Origin: Planctomicrobium piriforme
GTDB lineage: Bacteria > Planctomycetota > Planctomycetia > Planctomycetales > Planctomycetaceae
Direction of reading: 5' to 3'
NCBI RefSeq assembly: GCF_900113665.1
Contig: NZ_FOQD01000009.1
Span: 124,001 to 188,000, forward strand
DNA length: 64,000 bases
Translations under genes and position numbers: made by a program
Notes under the pieces: generated by a model
Told to the model about the DNA's origin: nothing
The model's input: the letters and a program-made list of their open reading frames with translations, nothing else
Database searches by the model: none
Part shown: positions 36,926-45,662 of the stretch, one piece after another
How the letters are laid out: the number at the start of each line of letters is the position of its first letter
Position numbering within the stretch: the stretch's first letter is position 1

Positions 36926-38497
36926 ATGCACATCGTTCTCGTTCACGGCTGGAGCGTCTTTGATACCGCAACCTATGGAGAACTGCCTGATCGCTTGCTG
37001 AGTGAATCAAAAGCTGGCAGATTGAAAAATGTTACTATCCAGAACGTCAGTCTAAGCCAGTACGTCAGTTTCCGGGACGAAGTCCGTGTGTCCGATCTGG
37101 CCGCCGGATTTGAGGCGGCATTTCGACGGGAAATTGAGCCGAAACTCAAGGGAGAGAGGTTTGCGTGCATTACTCATTCCACTGGCGGCCCTGTCATCCG
37201 GCATTGGTGGTGGCGGATGTATCAGGAAGCCAACCGGCCCTGCCCGATGAGCCATCTCATCATGCTGGCTCCGGCGAATTTTGGTTCCGCGCTGGCTCAA
37301 TTAGGGAAGTCGCGACTCAGCCGATTGCGGAGCTGGCTGAAAGCGGTCGAACCCGGACAGGGGATCCTCGATTGGCTGGAACACGGCAGTGACGAGTCCT
37401 GGGAACTGAATCGGGATTGGATTCTCGGTTCTGCGAAAATGTCGACCGTGGCGGACATCGATCCCCCAGTCTATCCCTTTGTTCTGACAGGTCAGTCGAT
37501 TGATCGCACATTGTACGATCATCTGAATTCGTACACTGGAGAAAGCGGTTCTGATGGAACAGTCCGCTGTGCCGCGGCGAACTTGAATGCTACCTACCTC
37601 AAGCTGAAGCAGCGGGTCACTTCAGCGAATGTCCAGCATCTCCTTTCGCAGTTGCCGCAAGATGGAGAATCGACGGACCTGGACAATTGTCAGTGGGAAG
37701 AACTTCTGCAGGTGGAAGAGCATGTTGAATCCATGCGTGTCGCCTTCCGCCTGATCCGAGGAGCAACCCATGTCGGGTCAGAAGACGGAATTCTGTTCTC
37801 GGTTCAGGACAATGGCAAGAAGAATGAGACAGTCGACAGCATTATTCAGTGCCTGAATGTCGACAGTCCTAATACATATGAAAAGCTGTGCGACGCGTTT
37901 TCTGCGGAGACGGCCGACATTCGAGAGAAGGAACGGGTGGAACGCGCCAAGGGCTGGTGTACGCAACCGAACATCTTTCACGATGCTCATTCGCTGGTCA
38001 TCCTTCGCTTTCGCGATCACACCGGACAAACGCTGACACAGTTGGACTTCAAACTCTTGGGGCCGAATGACGACCCCAACCGGCTGCCCGCCAATTTTCT
38101 GGAAGACCGACAGATGAATCAGGCCAACAAGAGTACGCTGACGTTCTTCATCAATTACGACGTCATGAACGGACTGGGCGAGACCACCTACCGCAAGCAG
38201 GTGGTTCGCGAAGCCCTGAAGGGGATCAGCAAGCTGGGTATGCGGATCTATGCCCAGCCTCTCAATGGAATCGTGCGCTACTACCCGGGAATTATGCAGG
38301 CGACTAAACAGGTGTTCGGGCAAGTGCTGCGCCCGGACCAGACCACATTGATCGACGTCGAGTTCAAGCGACTGATCGGGCGAGGAGCATTCGAACTGGT
38401 CTCACTCGACGGGCACCCGAAGTTTGAAAAGGGAAAGGCACGCCAGGATTTTCGTAAACAGCAGTTCGGTGGAGCGATTAATCCGGATGATGTGTAG
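36926..38497 (+). CDS. Alpha/beta serine hydrolase (lipase-like) with extra C-terminal domain
   Basis: 523 residues from the ATG at 36926, with GGAG 9 bases upstream. The start MHIVLVHGWSVFD is the oxyanion strand and loop. The nucleophile is Ser85 in ITHSTGGPVI, where Thr replaces the first Gly of GxSxG. Asp210 in GSDGTVRC and His282 in GATHVGSEDG complete a plausible triad, in the style of lipases and PGAP1-like esterases. Residues ~360-523 are a separate beta-rich domain (ILRFRDHTGQTLTQLDFKLL, then VEFKRLIGRGAFELV) of unknown identity. No signal peptide. Pairing with the FRG protein suggests an effector role such as membrane or lipid attack; this is inference. Confidence 0.83.
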   Translation: MHIVLVHGWSVFDTATYGELPDRLLSESKAGRLKNVTIQNVSLSQYVSFRDEVRVSDLAAGFEAAFRREIEPKLKGERFACITHSTGGPVIRHWWWRMYQEANRPCPMSHLIMLAPANFGSALAQLGKSRLSRLRSWLKAVEPGQGILDWLEHGSDESWELNRDWILGSAKMSTVADIDPPVYPFVLTGQSIDRTLYDHLNSYTGESGSDGTVRCAAANLNATYLKLKQRVTSANVQHLLSQLPQDGESTDLDNCQWEELLQVEEHVESMRVAFRLIRGATHVGSEDGILFSVQDNGKKNETVDSIIQCLNVDSPNTYEKLCDAFSAETADIREKERVERAKGWCTQPNIFHDAHSLVILRFRDHTGQTLTQLDFKLLGPNDDPNRLPANFLEDRQMNQANKSTLTFFINYDVMNGLGETTYRKQVVREALKGISKLGMRIYAQPLNGIVRYYPGIMQATKQVFGQVLRPDQTTLIDVEFKRLIGRGAFELVSLDGHPKFEKGKARQDFRKQQFGGAINPDDV

Positions 38498-38732
38498 GCG
38501 TCGTGTTGCCTGAATGTCGAATCAACTTTGCGACTGACATACGAGAGTTTCGTTGACAGACTTGACGCCTGTTACGATCAACAATCGTCAGGATTGAGTC
38601 TCAAAAAAGTGGTGCAGCCTCGCCCAGAGTACAGATTTTCCACTCCGCGAGAATTAGCCAGAAGATCGCGCAGAGTGTCAGTGAGTTTGCCATCTTTCGC
38701 GGCCCATGATTCTGAGGCCAACTCAGATTCGA

Positions 38733-39368
38733 TTACTTCTTTTCATCCAGCCCCGGCACGGCCTTCGGGTCGTACTTCGCTCCGGCGGAGACCTGGACCA
38801 TCGTGATGCGGATTTTCAGCGGGAAGAACTTTTCGTGGTCGGCCCGTTTGTGGGCGTGGCCGGCGCCGCCGCTGGTGTCTTTGACCACCAGGTGCATTTC
38901 CTTGATCCCCTCGGTCCAGATGATCGAGTCGTTCTCCCAGAACTTCGTCATCGGCACGTCCATCTCGTAGACGCCCGGCTTCTTATAGGTGGGCGAGCCG
39001 GTACAGCCGTAGTTGTTTTTCTGGCCCTTGTAGGGGATATAGCACAGCGACCAGGTGGTGGCTTCGTTCCCCTTCGGCTTCTCCAGCACTTCCATGCGGA
39101 TATGCACCGTGCCGTTGCGGTAATCGATCGGGCTCGTCCAGTCTTTCGGGCGTTCAGGATTCAGGGCGTCATCTTTCAGATAGTAGTGCGACTTCGTTTT
39201 GTCGGCGTCTTCCTTCGTCAGCGTGAACGTGGTGTCGAACAGAACAAACTGCTCGGCCTGGGTGACGCCTGACAGGCAGAGCAGGCCCAGACAGGCCAGG
39301 AGCGCCAGAAAAAACTGACGCGGAGAAGCCTGGTGAAACCAAAGCGAGCGCACATTTGATGTCATCAT
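38733..39368 (-). CDS. Exported protein of unknown function
   Basis: 211 residues. A signal peptide (FFLALLACLGLLCLSGVTQA) ends near residue 38. The mature part is beta-rich with Asp/Lys patches: FVLFDTTFTLTKEDADKTKSH, then YRNGTVHIRMEVLEKPKG and EMDVPMTKFWEN. I recall similar secreted proteins in planctomycetes, but no named domain. The two Cys (WSLCYIPY and YGCTGSP) could form a disulfide. It stands alone on its strand. Confidence 0.72.
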   Translation of the reverse strand: MMTSNVRSLWFHQASPRQFFLALLACLGLLCLSGVTQAEQFVLFDTTFTLTKEDADKTKSHYYLKDDALNPERPKDWTSPIDYRNGTVHIRMEVLEKPKGNEATTWSLCYIPYKGQKNNYGCTGSPTYKKPGVYEMDVPMTKFWENDSIIWTEGIKEMHLVVKDTSGGAGHAHKRADHEKFFPLKIRITMVQVSAGAKYDPKAVPGLDEKK

Positions 39369-39813
39369 TTGTTCCCTTGAATGCTGTTCCGTTTTGCGGC
39401 GATTCGCCGCGCTCGTCCTGCAACTGATAATAAGGCGGACTTCGGGCGGAAATCCACGCGGTCAAAGACTTCACGCCAAGCCGCAAAGGCGCAAAGATCG
39501 CAATGTGGGATTTTTCAAAGCTCGCTGCGATTAGAATTCCAGGCATGACAGGCCTTGGGGAATCGGTTAGGCTCGATTTTCGAACAGTCTTGCGGTGCCC
39601 CGGGCTTTCGAATTTCGGTCGATTTCGATGCCGGACCGCTGAACCTGAGTGAGTAAGTTTTTTGTTCTCAGTCGTCAGTTTTCAGTCAGAGTTGCAGCCC
39701 AGTCAAAATGAACCCAATGACTGGTGATTGTTGACCAAACTGATGACTGAAAACTGACAACTAAAAACTATTCCAAGTGGCCATTATTCAGATGGTTCCG
39801 ACTGGCGCGGCCT
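39369..39813. other. Gap with TCAG repeat before ECF gene
   Basis: No gene seen in 445 bases. The left third should contain the promoter of the secreted-protein gene. Positions 39664-39771 are a TCAG-type repeat, listed separately. Confidence 0.55.
39664..39771. repeat. TCAG-type repeat, copy B
   Basis: Arms TCTCAGTCGTCAGTTTTCAG and GATGACTGAAAACTGACAAC, inverted, 70 bases apart. It ends about 43 bases before the ECF sigma gene. Confidence 0.8.
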
Positions 39814-40464
39814 ATGTCTCAGCAAGTCGATGATTCGGATCTTGAAGGGCTCGTGAACGACGTCATTCATGGCGATCGGAACGCGCTGGCGAAACTGTTT
39901 GACCACTACCGCGACCGGCTGTGGCGGATTGTGCAGTTCCGCATGGACCGCCGGCTCGTCGGCCGGGTCGACGCCGACGACGTGCTGCAGGAAGCCTATC
40001 TCGACGCCGAAAAGCGGATCGAACACTTCCTGCATGATTCCCCGGAATCGTTCTTTATCTGGCTGCGTTTGATCGTCAACCAGACGCTGATCGACGTTCA
40101 TCGCCGCCATCTCGGCACGCAGGCACGCGACGCCAGCCGCGAACGCTCGCTCTCAGGCGGCTGGAGCGCGGAATCGACCTCGTTTTCCCTGTCGCACCAT
40201 TTATTGGGAGAAATGACGTCTCCCAGTCAGGCCGCGCTGAAGGCCGAACTCGCCGAGCAGCTGAATCTGGCGCTGGAAGGGATGGGACATCTTGACCGCG
40301 AGGTGCTGGCCCTGCGACATTTTGAAGAACTGACCAACAGTGAAACAGCCCGGGCCCTGGGAATTTCGGAACAGGCGGCCAGCCTGCGGTATGTGCGGGC
40401 GATCTCCCGGCTGCGGAAGATCCTGGAAGCGCTCCCCGGCTTTCGCGATCGATTTCCGAAGTAG
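39814..40464 (+). CDS. ECF-type RNA polymerase sigma factor
   Basis: 216 residues. Region 2 has VGRVDADDVLQEAYLDAEKRIEHF (about 49-72). Region 4 is LDREVLALRHFEELTNSETARALGISEQAASLRYVRAISRL, the HTH that reads the -35 element. The middle is a longer linker than usual. It precedes a Ser/Thr kinase gene by ~320 bases on the same strand, the planctomycete ECF-kinase arrangement, in which the kinase is thought to control the sigma factor. No anti-sigma gene is seen. Confidence 0.92.
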   Translation: MSQQVDDSDLEGLVNDVIHGDRNALAKLFDHYRDRLWRIVQFRMDRRLVGRVDADDVLQEAYLDAEKRIEHFLHDSPESFFIWLRLIVNQTLIDVHRRHLGTQARDASRERSLSGGWSAESTSFSLSHHLLGEMTSPSQAALKAELAEQLNLALEGMGHLDREVLALRHFEELTNSETARALGISEQAASLRYVRAISRLRKILEALPGFRDRFPK

Positions 40465-40785
40465 GCTGTCGAGCCCCGATCCCGGGGATGCGTGGCGGAG
40501 TATGGGCGCCAAATCGATATGAATGACTGAATTTTAACGCCGCCAGGACTCTACTCATTCATCAGATGCGCTCTAGCACAGACTTTGCTTTTCCCTGTTG
40601 ACGATGCCGCGCGTCAGACGTTTTCAAAGCTTCTTCCCTGTGCCTCTTGAAGACCAATAACAGGAGTTCCAAGTCATCAGTTGTCAGCTCGAAAAGTCAG
40701 AACCACCCCGCAACTGTGACTTTGCTCGACATCCGGTTTTAACTGAATACTGACCACTGAAAACTGAGAACTACTGAAAGAGATC
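40465..40785. other. Gap with repeat copy C between sigma and kinase genes
   Basis: No gene seen. The second half (40672-40776) is a TCAG-type repeat. A TTGACG-like word at 40598 is a weak promoter hint. Confidence 0.5.
40672..40776. repeat. TCAG-type repeat, copy C
   Basis: Arms AGTCATCAGTTGTCAGC and ACTGACCACTGAAAACTGAG, more decayed than copies A and B. It ends 10 bases before the kinase start. Confidence 0.75.
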
Positions 40786-42027
40786 ATGGCAGACTCTGTT
40801 CCGAATCCCGATCCGGCCAGCGCGGAAGTCTGCGGACTGCCGCAGCGATCCGGCACGTCGGCGCGGGACCGCATTGAAGAGATTGCCTCGGAGTACATTG
40901 ATCGGCTGCGCAAGGGAGAACAGGTTTCGCTCGAAGACTTTGTGAAGCAGTATCCTCAGCAAGCCGCGGAACTGCGGGATTTTCTCCCCCTGGTCGGGGC
41001 AATGGAGGACTGGAAAGCGCAGCGCGAGCTGAAGTCGATTCAGCAGCCGCTGCCTGACCAGTTTCAGTTCACGCACCTGGGAGAGTTTCGCATTGTGCGA
41101 GAGATCGCCCGGGGCGGAATGGGGGTGGTGTTCGAAGCCGAGCAGCCCTCGCTCAATCGTCGCGTCGCCGTAAAACTGCTTCCCTGGCAGTTCCCCAAAA
41201 ACTCCACATGGGCCGAACAGTTTGTACGCGAAGCACGGATTGCCGCACGATTGCAGCACGCCCAGATCGTGCCGGTCTACAGCTTTGGCGAGCAGGACAA
41301 CCGCTACTTCTATGTGATGCAGTTGATTGAAGGGGTGGGCCTCGACAAGCTGATCGACCGCTGGAATCGCGATCACGGCGTGGTCTCGATCGAAGACCTG
41401 ATCGGTGAATTCCATCCCCGGCTCAAGCAGAAACAGGATTCGCAGAAGACCAGCAAACGGCTGCTCCGCCGCGACTCATGGCAACAACTGGGCAAGATTG
41501 CCACGCAGATTGTGTCGGCTCTGCGTTATGCCCATAAGCAGGGAACCCTGCATCGGGATATCAAGCCAGGCAACCTGCTGATCGACATGCAGGGGAAGGT
41601 CTGGATCACCGACTTCGGGCTGGCGATGGCGCAGGAGACGTTGCTCACGGACACAACGGCCCCGCTCGCAGGTACGCTACGGTACATGGCGCCCGAGCAA
41701 TTTAAGCGGTCAGGAGATGCCCGTAGCGATCTCTATGCGTTTGGCTCGACGCTGTATGAGCTTTGCACGCTGCGGCCGGTGTACACCTCGAAGACTCGCA
41801 CCGAATTGATTCGCGACATCGAACACGCGGAGATCGTTCCTCCTCGAACAGTGAATCGCGAGATTCCCGTTGCCCTCGACCGCATCATTCAAAAATGCCT
41901 GAAACGTGATCCCGACCAGCGGTATCAGAACGCCGATCAACTTCACGCCGATTTATTGCGGTTCCTCAACGGCGAAAAGGTCGGCGAAGAATCAGGCTGG
42001 TGGCAGACGGTGCGGAAGTGGTTTTGA
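40786..42027 (+). CDS. Serine/threonine protein kinase
   Basis: 413 residues, cytosolic (no membrane helix). The first ~95 residues hold a helical N-terminal region with IASEYIDRLRKGEQVSLEDF. The kinase domain then has the Gly loop REIARGGMGVVFEA, the Lys in VAVKLLP, catalytic LHRDIKPGNLLI and metal-binding ITDFGLAM; all Hanks motifs are canonical. A 40-residue insert rich in Lys/Arg lies around residues 200-235. It ends shortly after the domain. Partner of the upstream ECF sigma gene. RBS GAAAGAG before the ATG. Confidence 0.93.
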   Translation: MADSVPNPDPASAEVCGLPQRSGTSARDRIEEIASEYIDRLRKGEQVSLEDFVKQYPQQAAELRDFLPLVGAMEDWKAQRELKSIQQPLPDQFQFTHLGEFRIVREIARGGMGVVFEAEQPSLNRRVAVKLLPWQFPKNSTWAEQFVREARIAARLQHAQIVPVYSFGEQDNRYFYVMQLIEGVGLDKLIDRWNRDHGVVSIEDLIGEFHPRLKQKQDSQKTSKRLLRRDSWQQLGKIATQIVSALRYAHKQGTLHRDIKPGNLLIDMQGKVWITDFGLAMAQETLLTDTTAPLAGTLRYMAPEQFKRSGDARSDLYAFGSTLYELCTLRPVYTSKTRTELIRDIEHAEIVPPRTVNREIPVALDRIIQKCLKRDPDQRYQNADQLHADLLRFLNGEKVGEESGWWQTVRKWF

Positions 42028-42031
42028 GATT

Positions 42032-42130
42032 CGTTGAGGGTTGAAGGTTGAGGGTTGAGGGTTGAGCGCGGGGAGTCGGGTGGCGTTTGGAGCATTGAGA
42101 TTTTGAGTTTGTTTGTCATTTGAGATTTGT
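42032..42130. repeat. GTTGAGG tandem word and TTTGAGTTTG repeat
   Basis: GTTGAGGGTTGAAGG words at 42032-42066 and TTTTGAGTTTGTTTGTC at 42099-42130, the same word types seen at 13422 and 6768. No gene. Confidence 0.55.
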
Positions 42131-42163
42131 TGCTTGGAATTTCCTGCAACTCGCTGCACAAAT

Positions 42164-42196
42164 AAAAAAGAGCCGCACAATGGTCTGTGCGGCTCT
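42164..42196 (-). terminator. Terminator of second phosphofructokinase gene
   Basis: On the minus strand AGAGCCGCACA and TGTGCGGCTCT form an 11-base-pair stem with a 6-base loop, followed by TTTTTTATT. The core equals that of the terminator at 4019. Confidence 0.9.
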
Positions 42197-42222
42197 GGTC
42201 GTTTTCGTGGAAGACAGAGATG

Positions 42223-43251
42223 TTACTTCAGGAACTCGCCGGCTTCGTCGAGGAATTCGGGGTACAGCGTTCGCATGGTACCGACCGCTTCGGCCAAGGG
42301 GACGGCGACGATGTGCAGGCCGCGGAGGGCGACCATCTTGCCCCAGTCTTTCTTAATCGCCAGGCGGCCGGCGTGAATCCCCAGCCGAGTGCCGAGCACG
42401 CGGTCGTAAGCGCTGGGTGAGCCCCCGCGCTGCAGGTGGCCAAGTGTGACGTCGCGGGTTTCGATCCCGGTTTCTTTCTCGATGATCTTGGCGACTCGGG
42501 TGCCGATGCCCCCGAGCTTGATGTGGCCGAAGTCGTCTTTCTCGGCGTCTTTGGTGATGAAGTCCTGCCCCTTAAGCTGGGCGCCTTCGCTCACCAGCAC
42601 CATGCCGTACTTCTTGCCGGCGGCGCGACGGGCTTTCAGCGTTTCGCAGATCTTCGCCATGTCGACTTCTTCTTCCGGCACCATGATGGCGTCGGCGGCA
42701 CAGGCGATGCCTGCGAAGCAGGTGATCCAGCCGGCGTGTCGGCCCATCACTTCGACGACCATCACCCGACGATGCGATTCGGCGGTCGTGCGGAGTTTAT
42801 CGACGGCGTCCATCACCGTGTTCAGACAGGTGTCGAAGCCGAACGTGAAGTCGGTCGCGCTGAGGTCGTTATCGATAGTCTTCGGACAGCCGATGGTCGG
42901 CAGCTTGTAGTCGCGGTACAGCTTGCTGGCGACGCCCAGCGTGTCGTCCCCGCCGATCGCCACCAGGGCGTCGAGCTTGAGACTGTGGAACGTGTCGACG
43001 ATCTTCTGAACGAGTCCTTCGTTCTTGTACGGATTGGTGCGGGAGGAGCCGAGAATCGTTCCGCCGAGCGGCAGGATCTCGTCCGTCTGCATCGGGTCGA
43101 GGGGGATGAAGTTCCCTTCGATCGCTCCCCGCCAGCCTTCGAGCAGGCCGATGGTTTCTCCTCCATGATTGGCGACCGTCCGGACGAGTCCGCGAATCAC
43201 GGCATTCAGACCCGGGCAATCTCCACCACCCGTCAGGCAGGCGACTTTCAT
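42223..43251 (-). CDS. 6-phosphofructokinase, pyrophosphate-type residues (PfkA family)
   Basis: 342 residues from the ATG at 43251 (MKVACLTGGGDCPGLN); the frame is open 32 codons further but the family starts here. The donor loop is GGDDT (100-104) and the second motif PKTIDND (123-129). Asp103 and Lys124 are the residues linked to pyrophosphate use. The sugar-binding part has VEVMGRHAGW. It is a shorter, different branch from the enzyme at 4064, so the two are probably not redundant. It stands alone, with its own terminator. Confidence 0.9.
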   Translation of the reverse strand: MKVACLTGGGDCPGLNAVIRGLVRTVANHGGETIGLLEGWRGAIEGNFIPLDPMQTDEILPLGGTILGSSRTNPYKNEGLVQKIVDTFHSLKLDALVAIGGDDTLGVASKLYRDYKLPTIGCPKTIDNDLSATDFTFGFDTCLNTVMDAVDKLRTTAESHRRVMVVEVMGRHAGWITCFAGIACAADAIMVPEEEVDMAKICETLKARRAAGKKYGMVLVSEGAQLKGQDFITKDAEKDDFGHIKLGGIGTRVAKIIEKETGIETRDVTLGHLQRGGSPSAYDRVLGTRLGIHAGRLAIKKDWGKMVALRGLHIVAVPLAEAVGTMRTLYPEFLDEAGEFLK

Positions 43252-43544
43252 TGTTTCAGCTCCCCATTTGGCAATCAGAAAAATGTGGCAATCAAAATAC
43301 AGCAGACCATCGCTTCCCCTCTGTGCGCCGGACTGAACGGCGGTCACAAGCGATGGGGCAGGGCAGCCTGACAGTCCGGGACTGGCGAAGATTCCCGGCG
43401 CAGGCTATTCCGCAAAGCGAAATCCTAGAGTCGCCGCCGAAACCCTTCAAGTAACGGCGGCCCTTCCGGGCGACCGATCCAGCGTTCCCGATGCCTTCAG
43501 CGGCAGGGGGATCGCTCGGAAAGTCCGCCGTTTGTGCAGTCCGT
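43252..43544. other. Gap between phosphofructokinase and accC
   Basis: No gene seen in 293 bases. The promoter of the phosphofructokinase gene should be close to 43260-43330. The rest is plain GC-rich sequence. Confidence 0.45.
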
Positions 43545-44888
43545 TTACCAGGTCCGCTCGACGAAGCTGGTGTCGCCTGTCGCGGTGATGAACACGTTGT
43601 GTTCGATGATCTTGCGGGCCAGCGGCAATGTCGTCTTGATGCCTGGGCCTTCGACGACCATTTCGTCGATCGCCCGTTTCAGGCAGGCAATCGCTTCTTC
43701 CCGAGTCGGCTTGTGGACGATCAGCTTGCCGACCATCGAGTCGTAGTAGGGGCTGATCTTGTAGCCCTCATAAATGTGCGAGTCGAAACGCACGCCGTTT
43801 CCGCCGGGAATCCGCAGCTTGGTGATCGTGCCTGGGCAGCCGCGGAACCCCTGTTCGGGATCTTCCGCATTGACGCGAACTTCAATCGATGAACCGTTGC
43901 AGGGAACGTTTCGCTGCTTCATCTCCAGGACGCCGCCTGCGGCAATGCGAATCTGTTCCTTGATGAGATCAATGCCGGTCACCATTTCGGTGACGGGGTG
44001 TTCGACCTGAATGCGGGCGTTCACTTCGATGAAGTAGAACTGATTGTTCTTGTCGACCAGGAACTCGCAGGTCCCGGCGTTGTAGTAACCGGCCGTTTTG
44101 ACCAGTCGCACCGCCGCCTTGCAGATGTCTTCCCGAACCGATTGCGGGAGATTGGCGGCGGGGGATTCTTCGATCAGCTTCTGGTGTTTGCGCTGCATGG
44201 TGCAGTCGCGTTCCCAGAGATGCAGCACATTGCCATGCTGATCGGCGATGATCTGCACTTCGACGTGCCGAGGTTTCTCGATGTACTTCTCGATGTAGAC
44301 GCCGGCGTTCTTGAACGCCTTCTCGGCTTCAGCGGAAGCGGCTTTGAGTTCCGTTCGCAGGTTATGTTCGTTGAACGCAGGCCGAATCCCTTTTCCGCCC
44401 CCGCCGGCCGTGGCCTTGATCAGCACGGGGTAGCCGATCTGATTGGCGACCCGCACCGCCTCGTCTTCGTTTTCGACGAGCCCTTCGCTGCCGGGCACGC
44501 AGGGAACTTTGGCTTCGAGTGCGATTCGACGAGCGGCCACCTTGTCGCCCAGCTTCTGCATGGCTTCGTGCGGAGGACCGATGAATTCGATCTTCGAGTC
44601 CCGGCACTGCTCGGCGAAGTCGGCGTTTTCGGCGAGAAACCCGTAGCCCGGGTGAATCGCCTGCACGTTCCCCAACTCGGCGGCGGCAATGATGTGTTCG
44701 GCCTTAAGGTAGCTTTCGGAAGCCGAAGCGGGACCGATGCAATAGGCTTCGTTCGCGAGGCTCAGGTAGTGCGCCCCGCGATCTGCTTCGCTGTACACCG
44801 CCACCGTTTCGATGCCGAGTTCTTTGCAGGCGCGAATAATCCGCAACGCAATTTCACCGCGGTTGGCGATCAGGATCCGTTGAAACAT
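43545..44888 (-). CDS. accC: Acetyl-CoA carboxylase, biotin carboxylase subunit
   Basis: 447 residues from the ATG at 44888 (MFQRILIANRGEIALRI). It carboxylates biotin on AccB with ATP and bicarbonate. The ATP-grasp loop is KATAGGGGKGIR, followed by the EKYIEKPRHVEVQI and FIEVNARIQVEHPVTE motifs with the catalytic Glu/Arg. The usual length is ~450. It follows accB by 124 bases on the same strand, the standard accBC pair for fatty-acid synthesis. Confidence 0.96.
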   Translation of the reverse strand: MFQRILIANRGEIALRIIRACKELGIETVAVYSEADRGAHYLSLANEAYCIGPASASESYLKAEHIIAAAELGNVQAIHPGYGFLAENADFAEQCRDSKIEFIGPPHEAMQKLGDKVAARRIALEAKVPCVPGSEGLVENEDEAVRVANQIGYPVLIKATAGGGGKGIRPAFNEHNLRTELKAASAEAEKAFKNAGVYIEKYIEKPRHVEVQIIADQHGNVLHLWERDCTMQRKHQKLIEESPAANLPQSVREDICKAAVRLVKTAGYYNAGTCEFLVDKNNQFYFIEVNARIQVEHPVTEMVTGIDLIKEQIRIAAGGVLEMKQRNVPCNGSSIEVRVNAEDPEQGFRGCPGTITKLRIPGGNGVRFDSHIYEGYKISPYYDSMVGKLIVHKPTREEAIACLKRAIDEMVVEGPGIKTTLPLARKIIEHNVFITATGDTSFVERTW

Positions 44889-45012
44889 GGCTGACGTTGT
44901 TCCCTGTGGGGATGGCTCACCCTGGCCATTGCCCGACAAATGTGCTCGCTGCGATCAGGCTGAAGACGGCTGCACAGGCACCCGGTCCAGTCCAGACTGG
45001 AGAACGAATCCG

Positions 45013-45513
45013 TTACGGTTTGACCAGATACAGCGCCTGCCCGTATTCCACGGCATCGCCGTCGGTCAGCAGGATCTTGGCGATCGTCCCCGACACTTTG
45101 GACGGGATCTTGTTGAACAGCTTCATCGCCTCGACGATGCAGACCGTCGTGTCGGGAGAGACGGTATCGCCGACTTTGACGAAAGCCGGTTCACCCGGCG
45201 AGGGCGCCTGGTAAAACGTCCCGACCGTCGGGCTTTTGATTTCGATGAACTTCTCGTCGCTGGCGGGTGCTGCTGCCGGAGCCGCGGCGGCAGGTGCGCC
45301 CACGCTGGCAGGAGCCGGTGCTGCAACCGGAGCGGCGGCAGGCAGGTATTGCACCGGAGCCGCGGCAGTCGCCTGCAGGCCGCGACGCAGCACATAACGC
45401 GTGTCGCCGCGTTGCTGCCGGTATTCTCTGACATCGTACTTCTCCATCAGCTCGAGAAGCTGACGCAGTCCATCGACGTCGAATTGCTCTGTTCCCTTGA
45501 TCTCCCGAGCCAT
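45013..45513 (-). CDS. accB: Acetyl-CoA carboxylase, biotin carboxyl carrier protein
   Basis: 166 residues from the ATG at 45513 (MAREIKGTEQFDVDGLRQLL). A helical N-terminus, an Ala/Pro-rich linker (about 55-90), then the biotinyl domain with IVEAMKLFNKIPS; the Lys of EAMKL carries biotin. The Pro/Ala linker lets it swing between AccC and the carboxyltransferase. First gene of the accBC pair. Confidence 0.95.
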   Translation of the reverse strand: MAREIKGTEQFDVDGLRQLLELMEKYDVREYRQQRGDTRYVLRRGLQATAAAPVQYLPAAAPVAAPAPASVGAPAAAAPAAAPASDEKFIEIKSPTVGTFYQAPSPGEPAFVKVGDTVSPDTTVCIVEAMKLFNKIPSKVSGTIAKILLTDGDAVEYGQALYLVKP

Positions 45514-45662
45514 GCCTGTTCCCCAGCCTGTTCTGCTTTCGTGAAAACGGCCACAACCGCTTTCCGTCACGTCTCTGATATTCCAAACGACTGAATTCCC
45601 TTTTGATCAGCGGAATTCAGCACGGTCTCAAATGTCACTCTCTCACTGGATCAGGGCAGTTC

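Noticed and set aside
38528..38806. 92-codon plus-strand frame after the hydrolase gene
   Set aside because: Starts at TTG, runs into the secreted-protein gene on the other strand, and has an Arg/Ser/Pro-rich shadow composition.
42436..43371. 311-codon plus-strand frame
   Set aside because: Antisense of the second phosphofructokinase gene, which is unmistakable.
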